From NCBI GenBank assembly GCA_021613535.1, contig CP075495.1, positions 14,818,001-14,882,000 on the forward strand: DNA of 64,000 bases. The letters are read 5' to 3'. Below are positions 21,848-33,377 of this stretch, one piece after another (within the stretch, counting starts at the first letter, position 1; every line of letters begins with the position of its first letter). Position numbers and translations under genes: made by a program. This stretch comes from Adineta vaga. Taxonomy: Eukaryota > Rotifera. The notes beneath the pieces were generated by a model. The model searched no databases. It was given only the letters and a program-made list of their open reading frames with translations, and was not told the origin of the DNA.

Positions 21848-22964
21848 TTATTCTTTAAACGTAGTTGTGTAACCAAAGATAAGAGCTTTTTGATATGCAC
21901 TGACTTTGTCTAATGAAATTTTCGGTAAACCTGTATTAACACCACCTAGAAAAGAATAGAAGATCATTTTTTTTTGTAAAACGAATTTTCTTTCATAAAA
22001 ATTTTACCTCCAATATGAAATTTTGTACTCCAGTGTGATAATGTACAATTATTTTCAACGATTTCTTTTCGTTTTTCACGAAATTCTTCGATTGTTTGAT
22101 CGTGTACGTGTGATATTGGATTCATACAAACATAAGCAACAATACGTAAGAGATCAATAGGTTCATTTCTATCTCGTTTTTCAATATCAATTGCAGGTGT
22201 ATTACAATGAATTATACGACTATCCCAAAGAACAAGATCACCAGCTTGACAATGAACTAATTTACCAAGAGTTTTACCTTGATTCATGATTGGATGAGTA
22301 TCAGGAACTTTAACAAAATCATCGCTATTTTGAACAACATCGGATAATTCAGTAAAATGTAAATATGTTTTTGGATAAACAATTAAACCACCTGTTGTTT
22401 CATTTTGATCAGTTAATGAAATAAAACCCTGAATACAACAACGATCTGGTTTTATTTTAGGATTTTGATCAACATGATTCCATCCACCTGATGTTTTCCA
22501 AATAGGATTATAACGCCAATCACGAAATATACCACAACCATCGAATGAAACAAGTAATTCGGAATCATTCCAGATTTGTGTAAAAACTTTTCGAATTTCT
22601 GGATTTGATCGAACATTCCAAAGAAAATCTGATTGACCAATACCATTTCCACTTATCACACCATGTTTACCAGAACTTGGCCTAAAGATAGATATAAACA
22701 TATGAAAAGAACAGAAATTTTCTCTTTTTTTTACCAATCATTGTTCCAAGTTTGAGAATTATTACGTTGAATGGTATTATTCGAAACATTCTCAAGAAAT
22801 TTCCATAATAAATCTTTATTTTGATTGATTTCATCAGAATTCATAATATCACTAATAACGACATAACCATTTTCATCTAAATAATCAAGACCAGCCGTTA
22901 AAGTATCACTATTTGTTACTGAAAATCGTGCTGATGGTGTTGTATAATCAACTGATGCAAGCAT
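21848..22964 (-). CDS. Fe(II)/2-oxoglutarate dioxygenase, phytanoyl-CoA dioxygenase (PhyH) family
   Basis: Three exons on the minus strand (22964-22735, 22681-22008, 21945-21848) give 333 aa. The DSBH motifs are visible: the H-x-D iron ligands in WNHVDQNP, the distal His in WDSRIIHCNTPA, and the 2-oxoglutarate-binding Arg in LLRIVAYVCMNP. The N-terminal block LDENGYVVISDIM is also characteristic of PhyH proteins. Members hydroxylate fatty acyl-CoAs or other small molecules; nothing here fixes the substrate, and no peroxisomal targeting signal is seen (the C-terminus is TTFKE). Close relatives occur in bacteria and fungi as well as animals, so horizontal origin is possible but not shown. It is convergent with the EF-hand gene, the stops lying 190 nt apart. 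Confidence 0.82.
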
Positions 22965-23397
22965 ATTGAATAATCAAGGAAAATGATGTGTTCGTCATTA
23001 TGTTCTTGTTTTGTTTTCTTTTATACTCTTCGAAAACGAACTTTTCCAAGATTGAAAACATGACGTGCATATAACTATCGCTTGAGTCATGTTCTTTCGC
23101 CGAAAAATAAAGACGATTGACAGGTTTCATGACTCATTTTTTTGAATTTTAATCTCTATAAAGTAAAATGTATCAATGAAACATTAATTTCAATCTGATC
23201 ATTATTTTTCTCGTAATTATTCTTTAACTGAGCATTTAAAAATTGTTTGTGATAATCTATTTTTTATTTGTTAAACATTTTCCTAACATCATGGTTTTGA
23301 TCAAAGAAATGATCTTAATTATTTCAATATTGCACATTCATTAACAAAAAAATGAGATTAAAAAAAACCCACATGAATAGACGTGTTCTTATTATAT
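22965..23397. other. Intergenic region between the PhyH and nuclear-receptor genes
   Basis: About 430 nt upstream of the PhyH start and downstream of the nuclear-receptor stop, both on the minus strand. It should hold the PhyH promoter; I see nothing else. Confidence 0.4.
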
Positions 23398-24701
23398 TTA
23401 ACTCGTTAAGACTTTTCCCCATAATGGCGTATGTTCGTTCACAATCGTACTAAGCATTTGTTTTGTACTTTCAACAATATTATCACTGATTTTTCGATGT
23501 ATTTCATTGTTTCCATGAAGCATTGCTAAGTTTTTTAGTATACAAAGGAAGATTTGAATCAATTGCGTGAAACGAAGTGCCGCTCGTTCATAACCATATT
23601 GATAGATTAAATAATTCCATAATAATTCCACATAAACATTTTGACTACCTAGTAAACGAAATGTTCCGTATAATAAACTATCCATTTGTACATTCCGATT
23701 CGTATCGATATGACTATGTGATGAAAAAGCAATAATAATAAGGACGATTTTAATAACTGTTTCATTAGAATCTAATTGTTCTATAACATTTTTAATTGAT
23801 GATATGATATCTGTTCCATAGATTTGAAGAAATGCATTGGAATAATCCGAACGATTAAAAATACCTGTTTGACGAAAGACATACGTAGAATAAAAACCAA
23901 TAACACCATGGAAGTTTCGTTTTAGTAAGCAGATTTGTTCACTACTGGTTAATATTCGAAAGTCAGGTAAAGAACTTATAAATAATATCATTGATTTACA
24001 CATTTGATTGATCATATCCACTGGATTTATTGGAATTTTATGTACTTCATCAGAAAATGTCAATAGATTTTGTTGAATTTGGGAAATGACATTATATTTA
24101 TCATAAGCATGTACAATATTTGATAATAATGTCCATTGAGTATCTGACAGAAGTGATTGATCATGAAATTGAATATCATTTGTAGATAATTGTGGTGTAG
24201 TCTAAACAAGATACGATCTATAGAAGAGAAATATAACTTTAGTGTAATACGAACTGTTATTTGAGTATTTAGATTTGATGATATTGACGATGAACGTTTC
24301 GTTTTTTTAAGATCTTCTTTACGAATTAAATCTGATGACATTCCCATGGATAAACATTTAGCAAGACGACAAGCTGTACAAATATGTCGAGTTAACATAT
24401 CAATTTCACAATTACCATTCATTGTACATGGACGAACAGTCTATTTGTTAATAAATGAAAATATTAATCTGATTAATAATGAAAAAAAATGAATACAAAC
24501 TTCAGGACGAAAACCATTACGTCGAAAAAATGTTTTACATGATTGACATGATAATGCACCATAGTTTATAAAACGTGCTTTGTCACTACAAACAACACAT
24601 TGACTTAATTGAGATGCATTGTCGTCTGGTGTTGTTGTTGTTGTAGTTGAATCTGTGGAAGGTTTATGCGGTAATATAAATAAATGTCGTTTAGCTGCCA
24701 T
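23398..24701 (-). CDS. Nuclear hormone receptor (C4 zinc fingers plus ligand-binding domain)
   Basis: Three exons on the minus strand (24701-24501, 24440-24255, 24201-23398) give 396 aa. Residues ~35-100 are the DNA-binding domain: the first finger starts CVVCSDKA and its P-box region reads CQSCKTFFRR; the second has CTMNGNC and CTACRLAKCLSMGM, all eight zinc-binding Cys being present. A basic stretch (KKTKRSSS) follows as hinge and probable NLS. The remaining ~260 residues form a helical ligand-binding domain recognisable by SLPDFRILTSSEQICLLKRNF, the helix 3-5 signature. The last helices are divergent and a clear AF-2 motif is not obvious, so ligand activation is uncertain. The orthology group cannot be fixed by eye; the divergent LBD resembles lineage-expanded receptors of rotifers and nematodes. 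Confidence 0.85.
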
Positions 24702-26479
24702 CCAATGTTTGATTTGAGTGAAGATTCTAAAGACGAGAAATACAATAAAGCAATTGAAATTTAGTTAAACAATGCTGATGACTTTATTAGAATTGAAAAT
24801 TTCTGTCAATTAGATCTCAATTAAGATGAAAAAGAAATACAAAGACTATGTTCGTTATGGTTATCTTACTTTTACATTGTTATAAATAATATCATTGGAT
24901 ATGAATATCTAACAATACTGTATAAAAGAATCATCGTCTGAGAGGTCATTTCAGTGCACTATATTCTTTGGCCGAAGAACAGTCTAATATTAAAATCTTG
25001 CAAAAAAAGTAAAACACAAATTTGTACTAGGTGACCAGATGGCAATTAGTACTTAATTCTCTTTCTTTTTTATAATTATACTAAAGAAAAAATAAATATA
25101 ATGTTGATTACGACAAAAACTTAATAAAAACAACGTTCAAAATATAAAGAATAATTTAGAACAGTTTCGATAAAGTTCAAATAGATTTTTATCTATACTT
25201 GAAACGAACGAAATTCTAATGGCAGGTTCTTCGAAAACATCATTTATATTTATCAGACAATATCTTATCTATTCCGTTTGATAATACCTATACGACATAA
25301 TTATTAAAAACAAACAAGAGAGACTATCCGAAAAATCTACTCTGCATAGATCAATATATCTAACATTAATGATTTTCGATTTCAAATTGAATTGACTTAC
25401 TTTTTACTATTTTGTAAAAGATACATTTTTTGATTTAAACATCAATACGTCTACTTCTTTGTTTCCCTCTCGTTCTGTGTTTCACGGTGCACTTTTTCTT
25501 TTTCTTTCCCTTCATTGGCTAGTTGAAAGACGGCAATGGAACATTTTTTCATTCTGTATTTATTTCATTTCGTGAATAAAAACCACGTGTAGCTATATCA
25601 TCACAAGTATTCATTATGTTCTTTGTGTAGTCAGTTACTTCAGAAAAAGTCTGGATAAAGATAGTTTAATATAATTTACTACAAAATTATCTTACTATAT
25701 TTCTAGACAACTAGTCGAACAAATCATAGAAATACGTCATGCTTTTTTGCATGACTATTATTTGTTTTCTAATTATTTTAAAAGTGAGATGTTCTCGGTT
25801 TTTTTTTATTATATAATCAATGAAATAATTACGTAAATACATTCCTTTGGTGCATAATGAATTAAGTAAATCTATCATAGATCTTGCAAACTATGTATGG
25901 AAATAAAGAACAGGTACCAGTGAATAGGATATTTCACGCTATAAAATCTCACTCTAAATCTTTAATGATACTATTTCATGACAGGAAAAGTGAATGAAAT
26001 TTTGAATAATTGCTTGTTTAGTTATTAATGTTCATATTACCAGAATTATGTAAAACTCTTGTACTATTGTTAATGGATTCATATGAAAATAGAGCATTGT
26101 GAATAACAATAAACAACAATTCAAGTCTTAGTAGGGTTTTTCTTGTTAGATCTTAACGCCGCTCTTCCTTTGGATTAATCGAATATTAAAAGTTAAATGT
26201 GATTTATAGTTACAATATTTGTTTATTGTGATGATGAATGTATTGAACAATATTTGTTGAAGAGTAGAAAAATACAGACTTATATGATGATGGATGAAAG
26301 AAGAAAGAAAGAAAGAAAGAAAAAAGTGAACTATATATAAGAACATTAATGACGTCACGAAAATAGAAGAACGGAAAAATGTGCATTGGACCTCGTGAAA
26401 ATAATTTTAATCGTAAAGAAGAAATGTAGCAAGATGGAGCAAAATTTATTTGTTTTTAATCAAAAATTTTGGATAATAA
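24702..26479. other. 1.8-kb non-coding interval upstream of the nuclear receptor
   Basis: AT-rich sequence without credible exons. It contains a (GAAA)n tract near 26296-26325 and a TGACGTCA palindrome at 26350-26357. Being upstream of the nuclear-receptor gene (-) and downstream of the GH16 gene (-), it is the natural place for receptor control elements. Confidence 0.4.
26296..26325. repeat. (GAAA)n microsatellite
   Basis: About six GAAA tetranucleotide units in the interval between the GH16 and nuclear-receptor genes. Confidence 0.7.
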
Positions 26480-27315
26480 TTATGCTTTTGTATATTTAAA
26501 ATCATGAATAATAATTTCGACTTCTGTACCATCAGTAGGTGGTTTACCTTGAAATGCCCATAAATTCATATGGAGTGGAGCGTCAATATGAGGCATAGCT
26601 GATGTAAAGGAAATTGGTGTTTGATATGAAGAGAATATATTTTGATTTGGTGAATGTTGAAAACCATGTTGACTTTGAAAAATAACATTATATGGTTGCC
26701 AAATAAATTGATGAGTTGTATATGTACCTTGAAGAGATATACGTGTTCCATGTGAGTTTGGTTGTGAAACACCCAACGTATGTGGATAAACGGTATAGAA
26801 GAAATTGGATGCTTCTGGTTCAGTTCGACCCCATTTAGCTACTTCAATATCAATTTCATTAGTACCATCAATACCACCATAAGTGAATAGACCTAAGACA
26901 ACATTTCTATCGAATTTATCAATCGGTCCTTCAACAAACCATCGATAAGTTCCAAAACCAAACTTAACATGTGTATACAATTCAGCACATGTCCATTGAT
27001 CTGTTATTGATGAATGACGAAGTTTCAAATGTAATTTATTATCAGAATCAACCCAAACATTATTTGATTCCCAATTGTTTGGACCTATAAGAAAGAAATG
27101 AGTTTATTATATTCGAATATTATTCAAAAAATATTTACCAGGGCCACTGTTTTTATCATCACGTAAAAACCATTGATAACCTGCCCATTGTATAGATTTC
27201 TGAGCATTATTCAACATTACTACAAGGACGTTTGATTAGATTAACAATTTATTTGTAATGAATACATACCTGTATTAAGAAAGAAAAGTATAATAAGCGT
27301 TATAATTGTTTGCAT
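26480..27315 (-). CDS. Secreted glycoside hydrolase family 16 (beta-glucanase-like)
   Basis: Three exons on the minus strand (27315-27270, 27219-27139, 27084-26480) give 243 aa. The N-terminus MQTIITLIILFFLNT is a signal peptide, so the enzyme is likely secreted into the gut or outside. The GH16 catalytic motif E-x-D-x-E is intact in NEIDIEVAKWGR, where the first Glu is the nucleophile and the last the acid/base. Flanking blocks (WESNNVWVDSDNKLHLKLR, GFGTYRWFVEG, VVLGLFTYGG) are typical of the compact bacterial and fungal type. Likely substrates are beta-1,3/1,4-glucans of algae, fungi or bacteria. Introns are short and host-like. The resemblance to microbial single-domain GH16 suggests horizontal acquisition, which a phylogeny would decide. 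It neighbours a broken GH13 gene on the same strand. Confidence 0.83.
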
Positions 27316-27743
27316 CTTGACAAGTGTATTGTTTCTTCTACAGACGAGAAATATGCTTTGTTGTATATTCAAAATGAAAGAAAAAAAGAACGAAAAAAAG
27401 AATAGAAATAAACAAATGGAATGTCGACTTGTGACAATAAGATAAATGTGATATCGAATGCGTTAATTCTGTAAAAACAAGACGAATTGTTATCAGAAAT
27501 TTATCTATAATTCAGACGAGATATTCTTACAGTTCAATCTATTGGTCTTATCATTGATCCAGATCAATCAGTATGTATTAAACTCCGAACACCTGTGTTT
27601 TTAGACTATTGATTAGTTTTGTAACTCGATACAAAGGTTCGAATTATATCCAAAGCACTTTTATTTTTTCTTAAAAGCAAATATTTTTAATCATGTTTAC
27701 TATTATAATCATCTAAGACAATAAAAACGATTCTATGTTCGTT
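27316..27743. other. Intergenic region between the GH16 gene and the GH13 relic
   Basis: About 430 nt, AT-rich, expected to contain the GH16 promoter. No coding or RNA feature seen. Confidence 0.4.
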
Positions 27744-29154
27744 TTAAATTTTCCATACAAATATTTTCGATTCGTAAGATTTCAAATTAATTTGTAATTC
27801 ATTTTGTTCAATTTCAATCTCAGTTTGACTGATCAATTCGTACCATAGACCATTCTTTCGCCAATCTAATATACAATAATTTTGTTGATCTTTTGTAGAA
27901 AAATTTAATACAACCACAACTAAATCATTGATTTCATCGGACCATCGATGATAAGCAATGAAATGTTCTTCAAAATGGCAATGAAAGAAGTCAATATTAT
28001 TAGATTTCAATGCTAAAGATGTTTTCCGAAATGCAATTAATCGTTGATGTAGATTAAAAAGTGACTGCTGAGATGATTTGGACAAAGCGGACCAATCAAG
28101 TTTATTGATTTTCTTTGTACGATTTTCATTTCCAAGAATTTGATCTTCACCCCATTCTTCTCCCATCCATAATTGAGAAATGCCAACAATTGTCATTAAC
28201 CAATGATCCACGTGGTTTTACTATCTCTGGTGAAGCGGGAACAAATTCTGCTACGGTATAAAACAGTTCTCGAAGAAAATGACCAATGGAATCAAAATGT
28301 CGTAAAACTTCATGATTATCAATTTGTTTTGCTGCATCAAATCTATTTACGAATAGAAATCAATAGTTATTGTACTTCATTTAATTTCATTCTAAACCTC
28401 ATTCCATCAATATGATATTCTTCAATCCAAAATCGAATAACATCTCCAATAAATTTCAATGCTGACTTAATCCCTCCATGTTGTTTATCTTCATAATCAT
28501 AATTAAATTCTGGCACCCATGTTTCTTCTGCATGTTCAGGATGATGTACATCTTTATAATACCAATAAGTTGAATCAATCTTATTTAATGGACATTCTAT
28601 ATGTGAATGATTAAAAACGAAATCTTCTGATGTGCCATACGATGGTTCAACAGCAAAAAAATGTCGAGTCGTATAACCCCAATTATGGCCAAGTAGAAAT
28701 GCTTGAATTGGCATTAGTTCTATACAATCAATACCTAAAAGATAAGAAATTTTGTTTTTGACAAAAAATTTCGTTCGTTTACCTTCGGCAGTAAAATCAG
28801 TAAGAAAAATTTCATAAATAATTAGATCACTATTTTCCGGTAAATATTTGCCATCATATTTCCAAAAATATTCATTTCCATTGACGTTTTTTCCTTGAGA
28901 AATTTTTACAATTCCACCTTGATTATCATCTTCGACTCTGGTGCCATATGGATCAATAATATCAATGAATCATGATGAGTTAATACACGAAATTTATAAG
29001 TATATTCACTATCATCAAGATCAACTGTTGTTGAAAATTCACCAGTAATCAAATCTTTACACATTGAAATCTCTTTCCAATCATCGAATGAACTAAGAGG
29101 AAAAACTTCGTCAATACTTGGTGCAAATAAACGAAATTCGATCGATGAAGACAT
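27744..29154 (-). pseudogene. Broken GH13 gene (branching-enzyme / alpha-amylase superfamily)
   Basis: From an ATG at 29154 the minus strand encodes a carbohydrate-binding-like N-terminus (FRLFAPSIDEVFPLSSFDDW), then IIDPYGTRVEDD, LIIYEIFLTDFTAEG, GIDCIELMP, WGYTTRHFFAVEPSYGTSEDF, IDGMRFDAAKQ, VAEFVPASPEIVKP and LWMGEEWGED, in the order of GlgB/TreZ-type GH13 enzymes. Introns survive at 28782-28734 and 28397-28343. Damage is multiple: a frameshift near 28961-28985; in-frame losses of ~20 residues between TAEG and GIDCIELMP and again between SEDF and VFNHSH, each removing part of the barrel; and near 28200-28215 a frame change where ~150 residues, including the HD catalytic region, are missing. 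The nucleophile Asp and the acid/base Glu are still visible. No functional barrel can form. It is probably a decayed copy of a horizontally acquired gene. Confidence 0.78.
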
Positions 29155-29507
29155 TTCGTGAAATGAAAATGTAGTAAATAGTTGTGTATAAATATATATC
29201 ACAATATGGCCTCACATGGTGAGAAAGATGTGAAGAAAATAAAAAGGAAAGTGTTATGAAGTGCATAGAATGGCGAAGGTTATCATGAAAAAATAAACAG
29301 AAATTGATTGTATAGAATGATTTTCTGATGTTCAGATTAAGTTTTCGTATAAATCGATTATAAAATATTGACATTTCGATCTTTTCAATCCTTTAATTTT
29401 CAATGCTATAAAATCAAATCCATCAATAAATAGAATAAATCGATGAAAAAATAAGAAAAAAAACGTTTCTTTTTTCTTATTCGTATTCGATTCCAAGACG
29501 AAAGTTA
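29155..29507. promoter_or_regulatory. Divergent intergenic region upstream of the PAN-like gene
   Basis: About 350 nt between the GH13 relic (-) and the PAN-like gene (+). It holds the presumed promoter of the latter; no motif is named. Confidence 0.35.
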
Positions 29508-30077
29508 ATGATGATGATCTATTTTATATTTCTTATTAGTTTCTCAATACAATTTGTTCATCTTCAAACTTGTTCAAATATAGAAAGAGGTATCGATCGT
29601 CCTGGGCCATGGTATGCTCATATATACTCTATAACATCTCCCGAAGCATGTTGTTCTCTTTGTGAAAACGAAGGTACACGATGTCAATCATGGGTATTTT
29701 TCAGTATGTCAACAACTGTAGCAGCTGGTTGTTATTTAAAAGCAAATATTCCACCAATCAATGAAGGTTCAACTTGTGGACAAACGTGTGCAAGTGGAAT
29801 TAAAGACTCGTCGTTAATACTGAATGGTCCATGTGCATTTCCAGGTGGAACATATGAATTAGCTGTTGATCGACCAGGTTCAACATATATTAATTTAACA
29901 AGTATTCGAACACATCCCAAATGTTGTGCAATGTGTCAAATGGAAGGAAATAAATGTCAATCATGGACATTTGTTCGAGAAGGAGCACCCAATAGAATTA
30001 GTGGATGTTTTTTAAAAACTCAAGTTGCGCCGATTAGTAGTACACCTTGTGTACCATGTACATCTGGTAAAAAATAA
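29508..30077 (+). CDS. Secreted protein with two PAN/apple-like Cys-rich repeats
   Basis: Single-exon protein of 189 aa. A signal peptide (IYFIFLISFSIQFVHLQ) precedes two homologous units at ~22-104 and ~107-187. Each has the order RPGxxY, CCSLC or CCAMC, CQSW(V/T)F, GC(Y/F)LK, I(P/S) and a terminal C..C pair, the pattern of small PAN/apple-like domains found in bdelloid and other invertebrate secreted proteins. Cysteine spacing is conserved between the units, so the gene arose by internal duplication. PAN domains bind proteins or carbohydrates; no enzyme domain is attached here. The ATG at 29508 is the first of three consecutive in-frame Met codons. Confidence 0.78.
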   Translation: MMMIYFIFLISFSIQFVHLQTCSNIERGIDRPGPWYAHIYSITSPEACCSLCENEGTRCQSWVFFSMSTTVAAGCYLKANIPPINEGSTCGQTCASGIKDSSLILNGPCAFPGGTYELAVDRPGSTYINLTSIRTHPKCCAMCQMEGNKCQSWTFVREGAPNRISGCFLKTQVAPISSTPCVPCTSGKK

Positions 30078-30266
30078 AAGATTAATCGAAAGGATAATTC
30101 AGAAATGTTTCTTTTTTTTGTCTTCTCTTCTGATAAACAAAAAAACTTAATAAAGTTGTCATAATCGAAAACAAGACCTTTTGTTTCTTATTGAAATGTT
30201 ATTTCTAAATCCTTGTTTTAATCCTTAAAAGAATTGGTTGAATCTTCAATGATAATCATTTGAATA

Positions 30267-31966
30267 ATGTTATATTCAATCTTCGTTCTTTTCTTATTCT
30301 TTAATGAATACATCGATGGTAAACAACTTCTTGGCACACATATAGTAAATTAACGGGGAAAAAAACCTTTCTATTAAATTGTTTTTATATCGAAATAAAA
30401 TAGATATTTCGTCATGGAGAACGATCACCAAGTCAACTATATTCAACTGATTTGAATGATCCATATTTATGGCCAAATGGTCTCGGGCAATTAACTATTC
30501 GAGGTAGATTACAACAAATATCTCTTGGACAATATATTCGAGAACGGTATGCAACTTTAATCAATTCATCCTATATTGCATCGGAAGTATATAATGATTG
30601 ATTTTATTGTTTAAAATATTGATTGAAATTGTTGTTTTCAAGATAACAATTCGAAGTTCAGATTATGATCGAACATTAATGTCTGCATATTCGAATCTTC
30701 TTGGAATTTATCCTTCATCGAAGAAAATTGAATTATCGGAAAATTTATTCTTGACAAATAGTTGGCCTGAAACAGTACCTTGGCAGCCAATTCCTGTACA
30801 TACAGTTTCCAAATCGCTTGATCATGTTTGTAATCTTATTGGTTGAAAAAAGTTCGAGAATATTTCAATTTAGTTAATGGGTGTAAGTGAATGTGATCGG
30901 TATGAAGCGTTAGTAGATGATATGAGAAAAAGTTCGAGAATTCAACGTCTTAATAATGAATTTCGAGTAAGTGACAAACATGTCCTTTTCTTTTATCCAA
31001 CAGTCTTGTAATTTTCTTCAAGGATCTTATTACTTATCTTGAAAAACATACGAATCAATCGATAGATGATATTTTTATTGCATGGGATGTTGCCGATACT
31101 GTTCTCATTGAAGTATTCATAAATCTTTGCGTCTTCTAAAAATCATATCTTTCATAGGCTATTTATAATATCACTCCACCATGGGTAACTCCACCGATTC
31201 TACGACAACTACGTCAACTAGCAGATTTATGTTTCTATCATCTTTTCTATTCACCAGAAATCAATCGTTTACGTGGTGGTATGTCCTACTTTAATCTTTT
31301 CTTTTTCTTTCTTCATCAATAGCTTTTTCATAGGACCATTATTACGTGATATTTTAACTAATGTCGAATATCTTATTTCTAACAATCGAAATGGACGAAA
31401 AGCAAAACTTTATTCAGGCGTAGGAAGAAATTTTCAAATAGATATTTGATAAGACATTTGTTTATTACTTTCTAGCATGATACATCTATTGTTCCTGTTC
31501 TTGCTTATCTCGGTGTGAATTATGTTCATCAACCACCATTTGCAAGTGCTTTATTTTTCGATCTTTACCAACAAGGTTAAACTATTGATTGAAAGCATCA
31601 CGATGAATAGACTGGATTTCTTTTTTTTTTCTATAGATGATCAATCTTATGCTATTCAACTTCAATATTTAAATACAACAAATAGTCGTAATGCACATAC
31701 GATTCATTTACCAGGTAAATCTCAAGATTATTCTCTTTATGAATATTTGAGAAAGATATTCTAGGATGTTCAAATGCATTGTGTCCTTTAAATACTTTTA
31801 TTCGATTGTATGAAAAGGGATTACCGAAAAATATGGATAAAGAATGTCAATTAGATCGAATTAAACGTAGGATTGATATAAAATTCAAAAATGACCTTTT
31901 TGAAAAGCACGTTTCGTTTTAGGTACATTTCCACGAATTCATCATGTATCATTTACACAAGAATAA
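30267..31966 (+). CDS. Histidine acid phosphatase (prostatic/lysosomal acid phosphatase-like)
   Basis: Eleven exons (30267-30344, 30404-30586, 30643-30825, 30874-30966, 31023-31112, 31158-31278, 31334-31419, 31476-31575, 31637-31714, 31765-31866, 31923-31966) give 385 aa, the normal length for the family. A signal sequence (LYSIFVLFLFF) is followed by the phosphate-binding motif RHGERSP, whose His forms the phosphohistidine intermediate, and YSGHDTSIVP supplies the catalytic HD pair. Further landmarks are WPNGLGQLTIRG and RSSDYDRTLMSA. Cysteines at GCSNALCPL and KECQL match family disulfides. The product should hydrolyse phosphomonoesters in lysosomes or outside the cell. No C-terminal membrane anchor is seen, so a soluble or secreted form is likely. 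The high intron count shows a long-resident animal gene. Confidence 0.87.
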
Positions 31967-33377
31967 TGAAAATCTGTTCGAACTTTTTTCCGTAAACAAA
32001 TAAAACGATTGATCTTTATCAAACTTACTGAAAAATATGTTTATCTTCGGTAGAATATTTTTATTATCTAAAATGCAATCGTTTTATAGATAAACAAATT
32101 CCAATGAACATCTTTCTAATGAAAACGTGTACTTATATAATATATATTAGATGAATTCCTAAATGGAACATTCCCTTTGTGGGATCTTTGATTTATTTGA
32201 GGATGTATTAATTTAATGTTCTCATTCCAACCTAAGAACGCTGATGAAGTTACAAAAGAACATTTAGTTCATGAATTTCTTTTATATAACTGTTTTTCAT
32301 TGTTTCAAACTCAACATTCAGGTATCATTATACATTATTTATATTTTTCTCCAAAGAATTTTGAACAAAGACTTTATACGTGAACACCATTCGAACATAA
32401 CTACAACTCGAATCTTTCTCATTTCTTCAGTGTGGTTTTTCCAGTAAGAAATCTGGCAAGAACGATCACACTTCAATATCGAATAGAAGAATAGTGTAGA
32501 AATTTGTCTGTGTAAAAATTCTTGTCTATCTTCTCATATATCACGATTCTATCGAGTTTATTCAATTGCTTTTATTTTTGATCGATGAATATGCTATTGT
32601 TTCCATACGATATATCTTGTATAAACTTTTAACCGAAAACAAGACAAATAATAATGAATGTAACAGGACAAAATACGCAATATTTGACAGGAAAGTTAAA
32701 CGCTATTCAACAAAGAACACTCATGTTTTCGTCTGCGAAAGAAATGCATCGCAATCGTTAAAAAAATAAGCATCCAATGGATCAGATACATCGAGAAAAG
32801 TCGTTTGGAGAAGAGAAATTTCATAAAAGCAGTATTCCAGATCGGGAAGTTTTTACTGTTTTTCAGTGTGTTCTGATGATTTCTTAATTAGAAATTCTGC
32901 TTCCATTTTCCTTTTTACTTCTGAAATATTCCCGACACTTCCAGACCGGTTCCAATGATTTCCGAAGATCAGAATCATCGTTATAGAAGTTTTAACGACA
33001 TTTAGGCAGTTTTACTTAATAAATAGTGGATCTACTTCGCTGAATACGACTGATCTCAGTGTTTCATATATTATTTTTGAGACAAGAAATCATAATCTGA
33101 CTAAAGGGCGTGACGAATTTACTTTTAACGTGTGAAATTTTTTCTTAAATAAGAAATAAAAAATGATTGTTTGTGAAATAATACACATGTTGATTTCCAT
33201 ATGACATTTTATTTTGATATCGTGCAAGATTAATCGATCGAAAACAGAGGTTATATTCTGATAGTAAACAGATTTCTTTGCAATTTAGTTTTTCTTCGTT
33301 CTATCTTGAATTTCTTTGATGCATAAATTCATTTAAAAAATCATTCTTCTAATCAAAACACAATTCATAACTAACTG
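31967..33377. other. 1.4-kb non-coding interval
   Basis: Between the acid phosphatase and the first GPCR gene, both on the plus strand. ORFs are short and repetitive in composition. No gene, RNA or clear mobile element recognised. Confidence 0.4.

Noticed and set aside
27630-27650. GGTTCGAA-like tRNA T-arm sequences (also ~37911)
   Set aside because: No A-box or cloverleaf partner at the right distance; probably chance.
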